NCBI GenBank assembly: GCA_029010495.1
Contig: JAQXKO010000009.1
Coordinates: 1-64,000 of the forward strand
Direction: 5' to 3'
Origin: Clostridiales bacterium
GTDB lineage: Bacteria > Bacillota > Clostridia > Lachnospirales > Lachnospiraceae
Length of the DNA: 64,000 nt
Part shown: one piece after another, positions 1 to 8,357 of the stretch
Layout of the letters: the number at the start of each line of letters is the position of its first letter
Numbering within the stretch: the stretch's first letter is position 1
Notes under the pieces: generated by a model
The model's database searches: none
The model's input: only the letters and a program-made list of their open reading frames with translations
What the model was told of the DNA's origin: nothing
Position numbers and translations under genes: made by a program

Positions 1-35
1 GGCTTATATGGCCTAAAAGTATATCAAGTCTCATT

Positions 36-362
36 TTAATTATGAAAGATTTGAAAAAATCTTCCTAATTCGAGCAATATGCTCAAAAAAATTATATAAA
101 AATATATAACTATTTTGATAATATTGATCGCCTGTTGTAAGGGAGTGGTAAAATATTTTAAATCTTTAAGAAAGAACAGCACTCCCCTAGACTTAATATT
201 TGTAGAAGGGTGATATCTAATAACCTTATTTGCAGTTTCCTTTTCAGATAATACAGAAGCAACGATATCAAGCGGTAAAAGGTCACATCTACCCTTTCCT
301 ACTCTCATGTCTCTAACGGCTCCTGTCTCGAACTTAGTGCGATCTCCTGAATCTTTAATCAT
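36..362 (-). pseudogene. DUF5664-like (phage dATP/dGTP diphosphohydrolase N-terminal type) fragment
   Basis: 108 residues. The first ~35 residues, with DSGDRTKFETGAVRD and GKGRCDLLPL, match the start of the DUF5664 family found in many phages. The rest is low-complexity and hydrophobic, and the chain stops early after LLELGRFFQIFHN, which resembles a damaged copy of the family's ELAKHFEEG segment. Family members are usually longer, so this is probably a decayed or frameshifted copy. It may also be a divergent short variant. The start codon overlaps the 3' end of the preceding 231-residue gene by 8 bases, so the two were translated together. Confidence 0.4.
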
Positions 363-1050
363 GCACTTTTTCCTCCTTTTTGTAATTTTCTTTAATTTTA
401 CCTTTTATTACAATTATGAATGATTCGTCACCATCATAACTATAAATCTTTGCATCAGTTGCGTCTTTGACATAATCGCAAATTTCATAATTTGAACTTT
501 TTTTAGCCAAAGCAACAACTCTGGGATCCATTCTCCAATCGAATTCAGATTTTTGAGAAAGATATTCTTCAATTGCTTTATCATATTCTTCTTCACCCTG
601 ATTAATGAAATCAAAAGATTCATCTACGAATTCTTCTGCAATTGTTTTAAAATCTTCCATGCTAAATCCGCCACTAAATCCCTTTTTAATAACAATTTTT
701 CTATTATTATTAATGGCTAATATTGGTTCTAATTGTGGATGAAACTTAGGTAAAATCTTTAAAAAAGCTTCTTCTGGAGTTATTTCTCCTGTAACCAATA
801 AGAAATAATTGACATAAAAATCTTTTATTTCTTTTTTGTTTGTTACAATATTTCCTCTTGCAATATATTCAGCAATCTTAATTGTAGAAAGAAGAATTTT
901 CAAACAATATTCATTATCGTTTTTTTCTTTATTCAATGCTCTTGCTTTATTCATACAAGATTCCCATTCAGCATCTCCCCAAGATTTTGCAGAGACTGTT
1001 TCAAGACCTAATTTATAGACCTCTTTGTAAATTTTCTTAAATGTATCCAT
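355..1050 (-). CDS. Hypothetical phage-type protein, 231 aa
   Basis: I do not recognise this protein. It is soluble and rich in Lys and Glu, with no signal peptide or membrane segment. The middle is acidic and likely helical (EEFVDESFDFINQGEEEYD), and the C-terminus looks like a small alpha/beta fold ending in a charged tail. The ATG at 1050 follows AAAGGAG with normal spacing. It overlaps the next gene (DUF5664-like fragment) by 8 bases, which indicates one operon. It lies inside the mobile element and is probably accessory. Confidence 0.6.
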   Translation of the reverse strand: MDTFKKIYKEVYKLGLETVSAKSWGDAEWESCMNKARALNKEKNDNEYCLKILLSTIKIAEYIARGNIVTNKKEIKDFYVNYFLLVTGEITPEEAFLKILPKFHPQLEPILAINNNRKIVIKKGFSGGFSMEDFKTIAEEFVDESFDFINQGEEEYDKAIEEYLSQKSEFDWRMDPRVVALAKKSSNYEICDYVKDATDAKIYSYDGDESFIIVIKGKIKENYKKEEKVHD

Positions 1051-1182
1051 ATAATGCTCCTTTCATCATACATTTTTACATATTAAATATGATTAATATT
1101 TATAAAAATATTTATGTGAAAATTTACTCTTTTTCTAAATGATTCATAATTATTATATAAAATCAGAAAGGGGTTATTTTTT

Positions 1183-2451
1183 ATGAATAATTTTTTATCT
1201 CAAGAAGCCATACAAGCGGCCGCTAAAAACGAACATTATTGTGTTAATAATTATATTGGTTTTTTAACTGATCCTAATATTAATGTGAAGTTGTATACGA
1301 AATTTAAAAATAAATTTAGAGAGGCAATTGGTCAATTTTTAGTATCTCATTTTTTATGTACAACTGAAGTTGATGGGTTTAGAGTTGTCGAAGATGTTGC
1401 GTGTGCAGCGAGCAAGGAACCTGTTACCGATTTTTGTTATTGTTATATGAAACAAATAATAAAAAGAGAGCCGTTTCCTGGAGACTTTTCGGTGTGTATT
1501 CCTAATCTTCTTAAACCTAATAATGATAGACCTGAAATATATGAAAAAATACAAGATATATTAATGAGTATAATTAACAATGAAAAAGACGATTTTATTT
1601 TTGATAAAATTGTAGACAGTGCTGTTGAGGCAACTTTTGAAAAACATATTAGAAGAACAGCTTTAAAAAAGAATATTGTTAAAGAATCGTATGTTGATTC
1701 AATTCCAACGTCTTATATAGAATTAGTTCCTATTGTTCATGATTTGTTGGAATATGTTCTTGGTATTATGATGAATACTTTGTTGGCTGCGATATTAAGT
1801 TCGGCAAGTGTTAAAGATAATAATGAGAATGAAAAAACAGATGATACGGTAGACAAATTAAAAGAATTAGAAGAAACTATTGAAAAGTACAAAAATATAG
1901 AGATAAGTGATATTTCTAAACTTGAAGAAAAGGATAAGGAAATAGCTTCTTTAAAGAATATTATTTCTGATAAATACAAAGGGAAGTCTTCTAATGCTTT
2001 TAATGACCTTAAAAAGGCAAATGAAGCTTTAAGATCAACAAAGACTCAGCTTTCAAACGCTGAACAGAAAATCAAAGATATGTCTAAAGAAATGCAGGAA
2101 TTAGAATCATATTATAAAGACATATATGAAACTAATTGTTGTATGACAAAAGACTTTATTGATAGAATGGTTAAAAATATTGATAAGAAATATGTTTTTG
2201 TTGGTTTAAATGTAAGTAGAATGATTGAAAAAACTAATCAGATGTTTCCTAATTCTATAATTGCAACAAACGAAAAGGAAATTTCAGACAATGCTGATTT
2301 AGTAATCTTTTTAAACAATTATCTTCCAAAAGATATTTATATTGCTGCTAAAAAGTATTGTGATAAAAAGAATTTAAAGGTTGTTCATTATAAAAATTAT
2401 GATGAAGCTGAAATTTATGCATATATTAGAAACACATATAGAAATTCGTAA
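1183..2451 (+). CDS. Coiled-coil protein with DUF2325-like C-terminal domain
   Basis: 422 residues, soluble. Residues ~1-200 form an unrecognised helical domain. Residues ~215-320 are a long charged coiled coil. The last ~95 residues (VFVGLNVSRM, then NADLVIFLNNYLP, then AAKKYCDKKNLKVVHYKN) follow the DUF2325 pattern: a glycine-containing beta-strand start, an 'aDlVi' strand and a 'K..ck...k' helix. It is the only plus-strand gene in the element and has its own ribosome binding site (AAAGGGG, 8 bases from ATG) and a terminator, so it behaves like a phage 'moron'. Function is unknown. A stress or defence role is possible but unproven. Confidence 0.6.
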   Translation: MNNFLSQEAIQAAAKNEHYCVNNYIGFLTDPNINVKLYTKFKNKFREAIGQFLVSHFLCTTEVDGFRVVEDVACAASKEPVTDFCYCYMKQIIKREPFPGDFSVCIPNLLKPNNDRPEIYEKIQDILMSIINNEKDDFIFDKIVDSAVEATFEKHIRRTALKKNIVKESYVDSIPTSYIELVPIVHDLLEYVLGIMMNTLLAAILSSASVKDNNENEKTDDTVDKLKELEETIEKYKNIEISDISKLEEKDKEIASLKNIISDKYKGKSSNAFNDLKKANEALRSTKTQLSNAEQKIKDMSKEMQELESYYKDIYETNCCMTKDFIDRMVKNIDKKYVFVGLNVSRMIEKTNQMFPNSIIATNEKEISDNADLVIFLNNYLPKDIYIAAKKYCDKKNLKVVHYKNYDEAEIYAYIRNTYRNS

Positions 2452-2493
2452 CTAAAGATGATTATATAAATATTTATAAGAAAACAATATAAA

Positions 2494-2522
2494 AATGCCA
2501 CCACAATATTTGTGATGGCATT
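2494..2522. terminator. Bidirectional terminator between convergent genes
   Basis: A 12-bp stem (AATGCCACCACA / TGTGATGGCATT, one wobble pair on the minus transcript) with a 5-nt loop. It is followed by TTTATTGTTATT on the plus side and TTTTTATATTGTTTTC on the minus side. It sits in the 76-bp gap between two convergent stop codons. Confidence 0.75.
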
Positions 2523-2527
2523 TATTG

Positions 2528-3244
2528 TTATTCAGGTAATTTTTCTACAATATCATAATAAATAATCAAATTAATATCTTTGACTTTTCTATCAATATGA
2601 TAATGGCCACAAAGCCAATACTTGTATTTAATATCGTTCATTATATTATTAAAATATTTTCCAAGACTATCATTAACATCTAAGAATCCAAACTCATTCT
2701 CAATTATCTTTGGCATAGCATGTGTTAAAATATAATCAACTTCATTATTATGTTTTTCTAATGTTTCAAGACCATGATTATATTCAGCGGTGGTTGGAAG
2801 TTCTGCTTCCCACCAAGTAACATCTTTAATTCTAGTTTCTTTATCAATTGATGTAGCTCCGCCCATTGTCCAAAAGGTCTTACCTTCAATAGTATAATAC
2901 TCTCCTCTCATGAGGTGAATAATATTGTTTGCATCTGGATGAACCTGAACTTTTCCGCCAAACATTTGAGTTGTTTTTATTTTATTCCAAAAATAATGAT
3001 TTTCGTGATTTCCATCTATCCATAAAAAAGTACAAGGTTTACTTTTCATGGTATTAAGCCAAAACCAATACTCTTCTTGTCTCTCTCCCATTTTTTCAAG
3101 GAACCTATCTGATTCCAAAAATGGAAAACCGAAATCACCAAGTAGAATGATATAATCATTTTCTGTAATTTCGTTTTCTTTCCAAAATCTTGTTAATTTT
3201 GACATATTAATGCCACCATGAACATCACCAGTAACATATATCAT
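2528..3244 (-). CDS. Calcineurin-like metallophosphoesterase
   Basis: 238 residues. All five metal-binding motifs of the family are present in order: GDVHG (~6), GDFG (~36), GNHE (~78), a THAMP motif (~172) and GHYH (~213). It is a cytoplasmic dinuclear-metal phosphoesterase; the substrate cannot be told from sequence. Short phosphoesterases of this kind are common in phages and mobile elements. Its AGGAGG ribosome binding site lies inside the last codons of the upstream SymE-like gene, whose stop is one base from this ATG, so translation is probably coupled. Confidence 0.85.
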   Translation of the reverse strand: MIYVTGDVHGGINMSKLTRFWKENEITENDYIILLGDFGFPFLESDRFLEKMGERQEEYWFWLNTMKSKPCTFLWIDGNHENHYFWNKIKTTQMFGGKVQVHPDANNIIHLMRGEYYTIEGKTFWTMGGATSIDKETRIKDVTWWEAELPTTAEYNHGLETLEKHNNEVDYILTHAMPKIIENEFGFLDVNDSLGKYFNNIMNDIKYKYWLCGHYHIDRKVKDINLIIYYDIVEKLPE

Positions 3245-3245
3245 A

Positions 3246-3413
3246 TTATTGCCTCCTTTTTATAATAATTTTGTTCTTTTTATATATGACCTCAATACTA
3301 GAGTTTTCTAAAAACCCGTATTCTCTTAAAAATTTACCTTTAAGTATTATTGCAGGTACAATTTTGTATTTATAGCTTCTTTGTGCGTATATTTTTCTGA
3401 TTTTTGTTAGCAC
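3246..3413 (-). CDS. SymE-like small toxin-fold protein, 55 aa
   Basis: The 168-nt frame runs from GTG at 3413 to TAA at 3246. The translation is basic and carries the SymE signature: an N-terminal RKIYAQRSYK, then VPAIILKGKFLREYGF, then a beta-rich IEVIYKKNKIIIKR end. In enterobacteria SymE is an SOS-induced, AbrB-fold RNA-associated toxin silenced by an antisense RNA. Here only the protein is seen, and I found no convincing antisense promoter. An in-frame TGA just upstream leaves GTG as the likely start; the nearest Shine-Dalgarno (GGAGAGTGAG) is spaced rather far away. It lies between the yifB remnant and the phosphoesterase gene, all on the same strand. Confidence 0.7.
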   Translation of the reverse strand: MLTKIRKIYAQRSYKYKIVPAIILKGKFLREYGFLENSSIEVIYKKNKIIIKRRQ

Positions 3414-3444
3414 ATTGTATCAACTCACTCTCCTTTCGTTATTT

Positions 3445-4518
3445 TTATGATATATTTTTTGTTCTAAAATAGTATGGTACTTTATTTAATGCTGCAACAA
3501 GAGTAAAATCAGCCGGATAAATAACGGAATTATTAATCCTGTTTATAACAATACGATGTTCTTCAAGCGGCTGCCTTAATACTTCAATATTATCTCTGTT
3601 AAATTCAGGAAGCTCATCCATAAATAGTATTCCGAAATTTGCATAACTGATTTCGCCGGGCATAGGCGTATGTCCGCCACCGATAAGAGCAGTCTTTGTA
3701 ATTGAATGATGTGGATCCCTGAAAGGGCGCCGGTTCATAAGTCTGCCTTCATTAAGCTTACCCGCTATTGAATATATTCTTGTCAGTTCAATCTGCTCTT
3801 CATAAGTCAGCTCGGGCATAATGGTAGGTATACGTCTTGCAATCATTGTTTTTCCGGCCCCGGGAGGTCCTGCCATTAAAAGATTATGCATACCGGCGGC
3901 AGTAATCTCTGCTGCGCGTCTTGCCATAAACTGACCCTTTACATCAGAAAAATCAAGCTCGGTATTTGTTCCTTCAGAATTTTGTTTAATAGTTGGACGA
4001 GAAGGTGTATATATATTATTAAGATAATTGACACATTCAATTAAGTTTCTTATCGGAATAACCTCAATACCGCTTATAACATGTGCCTCTTCATAATTAT
4101 CATAAGGTACAATGATACGTTTAAAATTATTATTGACAGCCATAATCGTGCACGACAGAACACCGTTTACCCTGCTGACCATTCCGTCAAATTTTAACTC
4201 ACCGAGTATCATAATATCATCATTGTTATTCCTGACAACATCCTCGCATACAAGCATACCTACAGCTATTGCAAGATCATATTGTGTTCCTGATTTTTTT
4301 AAATCTGCGGGTGATAAATTAACTGTGATTTTACGATTGATAAAGTCATAACCGGAGTTTTTTATGGCGATTTTGACACGCTCCTTGGCCTCCTTGACTT
4401 CAGAAGAAAGATAGCCGACCATTTCGATTCCCGGAAGGCCGTTACTGATGTCAGTTTCGATTCTGACGGGATATGCATCTATTCCCTGAACAGATGCACT
4501 GTTTGTGATACTTAACAT
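3445..4518 (-). pseudogene. yifB: YifB/ComM AAA+ ATPase, 3' truncated by element insertion
   Basis: 357 codons from ATG 4518 (AAAGGATG upstream; an in-frame TTG at 4536 lacks a site). It contains the N-terminal ChlI-like domain (SASVQGIDAYPV, GLPGIEMVG) and the Mg-chelatase AAA+ core with Walker A GPPGAGKT and Walker B ILFMDELPEF. Intact YifB proteins have about 510 residues. Here homology stops after LVAALN, where the family continues with PCPCG, and twelve unrelated residues precede the stop. The sensor and C-terminal Mg_chelatase_C domains are lost. ComM acts as a branch-migration helicase in natural transformation in Gram-negatives; the product here is probably inactive. Confidence 0.85.
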
Positions 4519-4563
4519 TTTTTTACATCCTTTCAAATATTATTGTCAGAACATTTGAAAAGA

Positions 4564-4605
4564 TAAAAAATGTTTCAACACAGGCATTATACCTATGTTG
4601 AAACA
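4564..4605 (-). terminator. Terminator after nrdR
   Basis: A 14-bp stem (TGTTTCAACATAGG / CCTGTGTTGAAACA, with a wobble pair) and a 7-nt loop, followed on the minus strand by TTTTTTATC. It lies directly after the nrdR stop and before the yifB start. Confidence 0.85.
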
Positions 4606-4611
4606 AATAAT

Positions 4612-5067
4612 TTATTTGTGATTAAGCATAGACTTTAATTCGTCCATAAATGTATTAACATCTTTAAATTCACGATAAACTGATGCAAATCTGACATATG
4701 CAACATCATCGAGATCCTTTAAGCAGTCCATTACAATTTCACCGATTGTATTTGACTTGATTTCTTTGCATTCAAGATTAAATATCTTGTTTTCTACATT
4801 ATCAACAAGTTCACTAATCTGTTCAACTGAAATTGATCTTTTATGACAGGCTCTGAATACACCTTTTTCAATCTTTTCTCTGTCATAAGGCTCTCTGACA
4901 TTATCCTTTTTAATTACGACAAGCGGAATTGTTTCAATCTTTTCATATGTAGTAAAGCGCTTGTTGCACATATCGCACTGACGTCTTCTTCTGATTGAAG
5001 CATTATCGTCAGCAGGTCTTGAATCAATTACCTTTGTATTTTCATCTCCACAAAACGGACACTTCAT
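4612..5067 (-). CDS. nrdR: Transcriptional repressor NrdR
   Basis: 151 residues, the standard NrdR length. The N-terminal zinc ribbon has Cys3, Cys6, Cys31 and Cys34 with the basic RRRRQC stretch. An ATP-cone domain follows from about residue 49 (PLVVIKKDN, YDREKIEKG). NrdR senses ATP/dATP and represses ribonucleotide reductase genes. The start at 5067 is preferred over ATG 5073 because AAAGGAG lies 7 bases upstream of 5067 but only 1 base from 5073, and family members begin MKCPFCG. It is probably co-transcribed with the upstream DUF4867 gene. Confidence 0.95.
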   Translation of the reverse strand: MKCPFCGDENTKVIDSRPADDNASIRRRRQCDMCNKRFTTYEKIETIPLVVIKKDNVREPYDREKIEKGVFRACHKRSISVEQISELVDNVENKIFNLECKEIKSNTIGEIVMDCLKDLDDVAYVRFASVYREFKDVNTFMDELKSMLNHK

Positions 5068-5087
5068 AAGCATGCTCCTTTAGTAAA

Positions 5088-5732
5088 TTATATTAATGAA
5101 GAAATATCTATATTGTCTCCACAAATTCCGATAACAGCGCCTGACTTAACCTCATCAGCCTCAGGATGTGCAATAAGCCATTTATTGGCAGCGAACAATC
5201 TCTTATCTTCTTCTGACCTGATTTCAATATCAGGCTTTTTAAGATTAGTTCCTTTTGGTAAAACAACAGCAACCTTAAATTGCTCACCAAGCCTTGCAGA
5301 GCATGGAGCATAATGAAGCGTTGTGGCATATACTTCAACTGCAGTACCTGCCGGAACAAAAAATGCTTCAACCTCAAGTGTATCGATTTCTCTTGTCATA
5401 CAATCCTGCTGCTTTGCAAGAAGTAAAATAAAATCAGTAGCACCGATATTAATTTCCGAATCCCTGTGATACTCCAAACAGTTAAGTTTTGTATTAGTTC
5501 CGTTGCAATAACCAATCTGTACAGGCATGCCGCCATATACATTATCGGAAAGCTCTTTATATGCAGCTGTATTTTCAAGTATTTCCGTACCCGGAACATA
5601 CTCTACGGCATCTTTTTTTGCTTCAGTCTTTGTTTTGAGATTTTCAATTAAATCACTGAAATTATATCCATAAAGGATACGTCCGTAAGGTTCAAAGGCC
5701 CTGTCCATTACAGTTTTGATTTCTAAATCCAT
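5088..5732 (-). CDS. DUF4867 family cupin-like protein
   Basis: 214 residues from ATG 5732, with TGGAGG five bases upstream; in-frame codons before it lack a site. Recognisable DUF4867 features are the N-terminal GRILYGYNF segment, GGMPVQIGYCNG, LEYHRDSEINIG and LHYAPCSA. The pattern of short beta strands with scattered His and Glu suggests a cupin-type sugar or acid binding or isomerising protein, but the function of the family is not established. It is the first gene of a short operon with nrdR, driven by the promoter at 5799-5827. Confidence 0.7.
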   Translation of the reverse strand: MDLEIKTVMDRAFEPYGRILYGYNFSDLIENLKTKTEAKKDAVEYVPGTEILENTAAYKELSDNVYGGMPVQIGYCNGTNTKLNCLEYHRDSEINIGATDFILLLAKQQDCMTREIDTLEVEAFFVPAGTAVEVYATTLHYAPCSARLGEQFKVAVVLPKGTNLKKPDIEIRSEEDKRLFAANKWLIAHPEADEVKSGAVIGICGDNIDISSLI

Positions 5733-5798
5733 AAATACCTCCATAAAATATAAAAACAACAAAAAATAGAATTAACATATCATTTTTATACCACATAT

Positions 5799-5827
5799 AG
5801 TATAACACATCAATCGATGTCTTTCAA
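5799..5827 (-). promoter_or_regulatory. Sigma-A promoter for the DUF4867-nrdR operon
   Basis: On the minus strand TTGAAA is followed after exactly 17 bp by TATACT, about 65 bp before the DUF4867 ATG. It is back to back with the pyrB promoter. Confidence 0.65.
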
Positions 5828-5845
5828 CAAAAATTTAAAATATAC

Positions 5846-5874
5846 TTGTTAATATCGGTAACTTATTGTATAAT
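5846..5874 (+). promoter_or_regulatory. Sigma-A promoter for pyrBI
   Basis: TTGTTA, 17 bp, TATAAT. The transcript would have a leader of about 50 nt, too short for a classical PyrR attenuator, and none is visible. Confidence 0.7.
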
Positions 5875-5932
5875 AATTTCGGTTATGATTTTTAGGATAA
5901 TAGCCACTATAAATTATACCGGAGGATTTATT

Positions 5933-6859
5933 ATGCGACATTTGTTAAATCCATTAGATTTTTCCGTAGATGAAGTTCAATATATGCTAAAGCTTGCACA
6001 GAATATTAAGAACAATCCGGAAAAATATTCACATGTTTGTGAAGGAAAAAAACTTGCAACACTCTTCTATGAGCCAAGTACAAGAACAAGACTCAGCTTT
6101 GAAGCAGCTATGTTAAATCTCGGCGGCAAGACGCTTGGATTTCAATCCGCTGATTCTTCTTCTGCATCAAAAGGCGAAAGTGTTGCTGATACAATCAGAG
6201 TAATATCCTGTTATGCGGATATTGCGGCAATGCGTCATCCAAAGGAAGGTGCTCCTATGGTAGCATCATTATATTCAGGTATTCCTGTTATAAATGCAGG
6301 CGACGGCGGTCACAATCATCCAACTCAGACATTTACCGATTTACTGACAATCCTTGAATTAAAGGGCAGACTTGACAATATGACAATAGGTTTCTGCGGA
6401 GACTTGAAATTCGGACGTACTGTTCATTCATTGATAAATGCCATGAAAAGATATGATAATGTCACTTTCATACTTATATCACCCGAAGAACTTGCTATTC
6501 CTCAATATTTAAAAGAGGAATTAATCGCAGGAAATTTTAAATTTAAAGAAGTAAGACAATTAGAGGAAGTAATGGGCGAGCTTGATATCCTCTATATGAC
6601 AAGAGTTCAGAAAGAACGTTTCTTTAACGAAGAGGAATATATAAGACTTAAAAACAGTTTTATTCTTGATTCCAAAAAACTTAATCTTGCTAAAAAGGAC
6701 TGTTATGTACTTCATCCTCTGCCACGTGTAAATGAAATTGCCGTTGAGGTAGACAATGACGAACGTGCAGCTTATTTTAAGCAGGTTCAGAACGGTGTAT
6801 ATGTAAGAATGGCACTTATTCTTATACTCTTAGGACTTGATAAGGTTGTTGAATTTTAA
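5933..6859 (+). CDS. pyrB: Aspartate carbamoyltransferase catalytic subunit PyrB
   Basis: 308 residues, the usual length. It joins carbamoyl phosphate and aspartate in the committed step of pyrimidine synthesis. It contains the carbamoyl-phosphate loop [21 protein letters not shown], the aspartate-domain MTRVQKERF and [10 protein letters not shown]. The start at 5933 is set by GGAGG 7 bases upstream and by the family's MRHLLNP start; an earlier in-frame start at 5846 falls inside the promoter. pyrI follows 17 bp later. Confidence 0.97.
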   Translation: MRHLLNPLDFSVDEVQYMLKLAQNIKNNPEKYSHVCEGKKLATLFYEPSTRTRLSFEAAMLNLGGKTLGFQSADSSSASKGESVADTIRVISCYADIAAMRHPKEGAPMVASLYSGIPVINAGDGGHNHPTQTFTDLLTILELKGRLDNMTIGFCGDLKFGRTVHSLINAMKRYDNVTFILISPEELAIPQYLKEELIAGNFKFKEVRQLEEVMGELDILYMTRVQKERFFNEEEYIRLKNSFILDSKKLNLAKKDCYVLHPLPRVNEIAVEVDNDERAAYFKQVQNGVYVRMALILILLGLDKVVEF

Positions 6860-6876
6860 TTGAAACAGGAGGCAAT

Positions 6877-7305
6877 ATGTTGAATATAGGCGGATTATCT
6901 GAAGGTGTTGTAATTGATCATATTAAAGCAGGCGGTGCCACACAGATTTATAATTATCTTCAGATGGATAAATGGGACACTCAGATAGCTATAATAAAAA
7001 ATGCCACTAGTAAAAAAATGGGACGTAAGGATATATTAAAATTTGAAGGTCCTGCAAATGTTGACCTCGATATGCTTGGTGTATTGGATCCTAACATTAC
7101 ATTTAATATCATTAAAAATGATAAGATTGTCGAAAAGCGTCATGTGAGAATGCCGGAAATGGTTGAGAATATCATTAAATGTCATAATCCGAGATGTATA
7201 ACTTCAATCGAGCAGGAATTACCTCATAAATTTAAGCTTACTGATCCGGAAAAAAAGATTTACAGATGTGTATATTGCGACATGAAATATAAAGAAAAAC
7301 CTTAA
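6877..7305 (+). CDS. pyrI: Aspartate carbamoyltransferase regulatory subunit PyrI
   Basis: 142 residues. An N-terminal allosteric nucleotide-binding domain (LSEGVVIDHIKAG) is followed by a C-terminal zinc domain with the C-x4-C and C-x2-C pairs (CHNPRC and CVYC) that contacts PyrB. In the assembled enzyme it passes on CTP inhibition and ATP activation. An AGGAGG-type site precedes the ATG. It ends the pyrBI operon at the hairpin 7322-7352. Confidence 0.96.
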   Translation: MLNIGGLSEGVVIDHIKAGGATQIYNYLQMDKWDTQIAIIKNATSKKMGRKDILKFEGPANVDLDMLGVLDPNITFNIIKNDKIVEKRHVRMPEMVENIIKCHNPRCITSIEQELPHKFKLTDPEKKIYRCVYCDMKYKEKP

Positions 7306-7321
7306 ATATAATAAAATTTAA

Positions 7322-7352
7322 AAGCGTAGCAATTATAATAATTGCTACGCTT
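7322..7352. terminator. Bidirectional terminator, pyrI / ABC export operon
   Basis: A perfect 13-bp stem (AAGCGTAGCAATT / AATTGCTACGCTT) around ATAAT, with T-rich flanks on both sides, between two convergent genes. Confidence 0.85.
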
Positions 7353-7355
7353 ATT

Positions 7356-8357
7356 TTATGGCTTGGTTATTATTATCTTATCTTCTTTGACCTCCAGTCT
7401 GACTCTGTTGCCTGTTATCCCGATTGCTTCAAGAGCTTCTCTGGGCAGCTGAAGACGACCGACTCTGTCAAGAATAACATATTCATCATGTTCATGCTTT
7501 TCAATTATACCTGATACAGAATCACTGTTTTGTACCACTTTTGTATATGCTTCACTTTTAATTACTCTTTCACTGCTTGTCTTGCCGTCCCTTATCATTA
7601 TGACACGGTTAACCTTTTCTGCAAGATTAACATCATGAGTAACAATAATAATTGTTGTACCAAGCTCCCTGTTAAGCTTCCTGAATACTTCCAAAATGTC
7701 ATCAGAGGTTTTTTGATCAACCGAACCTGTCGGTTCATCAGCCAGCAGTAATTTAGGTGAGTTTGCCAGAGCAATTGCAATAGCTATCCTCTGCTGTTCG
7801 CCTCCGGAGAGCTGATTAAGTTTTGAATCCTTTCTGTGCTCCATTCCTACAAGCTTTAACAAATCAAGAGCTTTTTTCTGTTTATCTTCCTTCGTTTTAT
7901 TAAAAAGCATCGGAAGACATACATTTTCAATTGCGGTCAGATAAGGAAAAAGGTTTCTGGCATTATTCTGCCAGACAAAGCCGACTGTTTCCTGTTTATA
8001 TTTAACATACTGCTTTTCATTTAATTTAAACAAATCCAATCCATCTACATACAGCTTGCCCGCAGAAGGTCTGTCCAGTCCTCCTATAAGATTTAAAAAT
8101 GTAGATTTGCCTGAGCCGGAGCTGCCTATAATTGCAACGAATTCTCCTTTTTCAACCTTTAGCTCAAGACCTTGAAGAGCAAGCACTTCTGTATCGGCAG
8201 TTTTATAAATCTTTACAAGATTCTCACAAAGAATCATTACATCATCATTTAAATCATCTTCCAGCTTCTTGTCTGTTGAGGCTCTGTATGTTGACAGATA
8301 AGCATCCTTGGCTTCATCATAGTTATGAGTATATTTATTATTTTCCGTCATGTTCAA
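7356..8357 (-). CDS. ABC exporter ATPase (MacB/LolD type) with AbrB-like C-terminal domain
   Basis: 333 residues. The nucleotide-binding domain has Walker A GSSGSGKST, signature LSGGEQQR, Walker B LLLADEPTG and the switch His in VTHD. After it, a ~55-residue tail (VILDRVGRLQLPREAL, then GNRVRLEVKEDKIIITKP) resembles an AbrB/SpoVT swapped-hairpin domain, absent from ordinary MacB ATPases. The best-spaced start is TTG 8357, 7 bases after AGGAGG and overlapping the previous stop as TTGA; ATG 8351 is the alternative. It is the last gene of the export operon. Two different ATPases suggest a heterodimeric engine. Confidence 0.85.
   Translation of the reverse strand: MNMTENNKYTHNYDEAKDAYLSTYRASTDKKLEDDLNDDVMILCENLVKIYKTADTEVLALQGLELKVEKGEFVAIIGSSGSGKSTFLNLIGGLDRPSAGKLYVDGLDLFKLNEKQYVKYKQETVGFVWQNNARNLFPYLTAIENVCLPMLFNKTKEDKQKKALDLLKLVGMEHRKDSKLNQLSGGEQQRIAIAIALANSPKLLLADEPTGSVDQKTSDDILEVFRKLNRELGTTIIIVTHDVNLAEKVNRVIMIRDGKTSSERVIKSEAYTKVVQNSDSVSGIIEKHEHDEYVILDRVGRLQLPREALEAIGITGNRVRLEVKEDKIIITKP

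Larger units (their letters stand above)
1..3487. mobile_element. End of an integrated mobile element (prophage or ICE), partial
   Basis: The block is AT-rich, holds phage-type accessory genes (DUF5664-like fragment, unknown 231-residue gene, phosphoesterase, SymE-like protein) and ends inside the host yifB/comM gene. YifB homology stops after the VAALN motif, at about position 3484, and unrelated sequence follows. The other end and the integrase lie outside the window, so the element type is not determined. Failure to rebuild the target reading frame at this end fits a serine recombinase better than a tyrosine integrase, but that is inference. Confidence 0.55.

Noticed and set aside
1051-1182. 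Divergent promoters between the 231-residue gene and the plus-strand gene
   Set aside because: The region is so AT-rich that many weak matches occur; none has both boxes with good spacing.
5875-5932. PyrR-type attenuator before pyrB
   Set aside because: The leader is only ~50 nt and holds no terminator/antiterminator pair.
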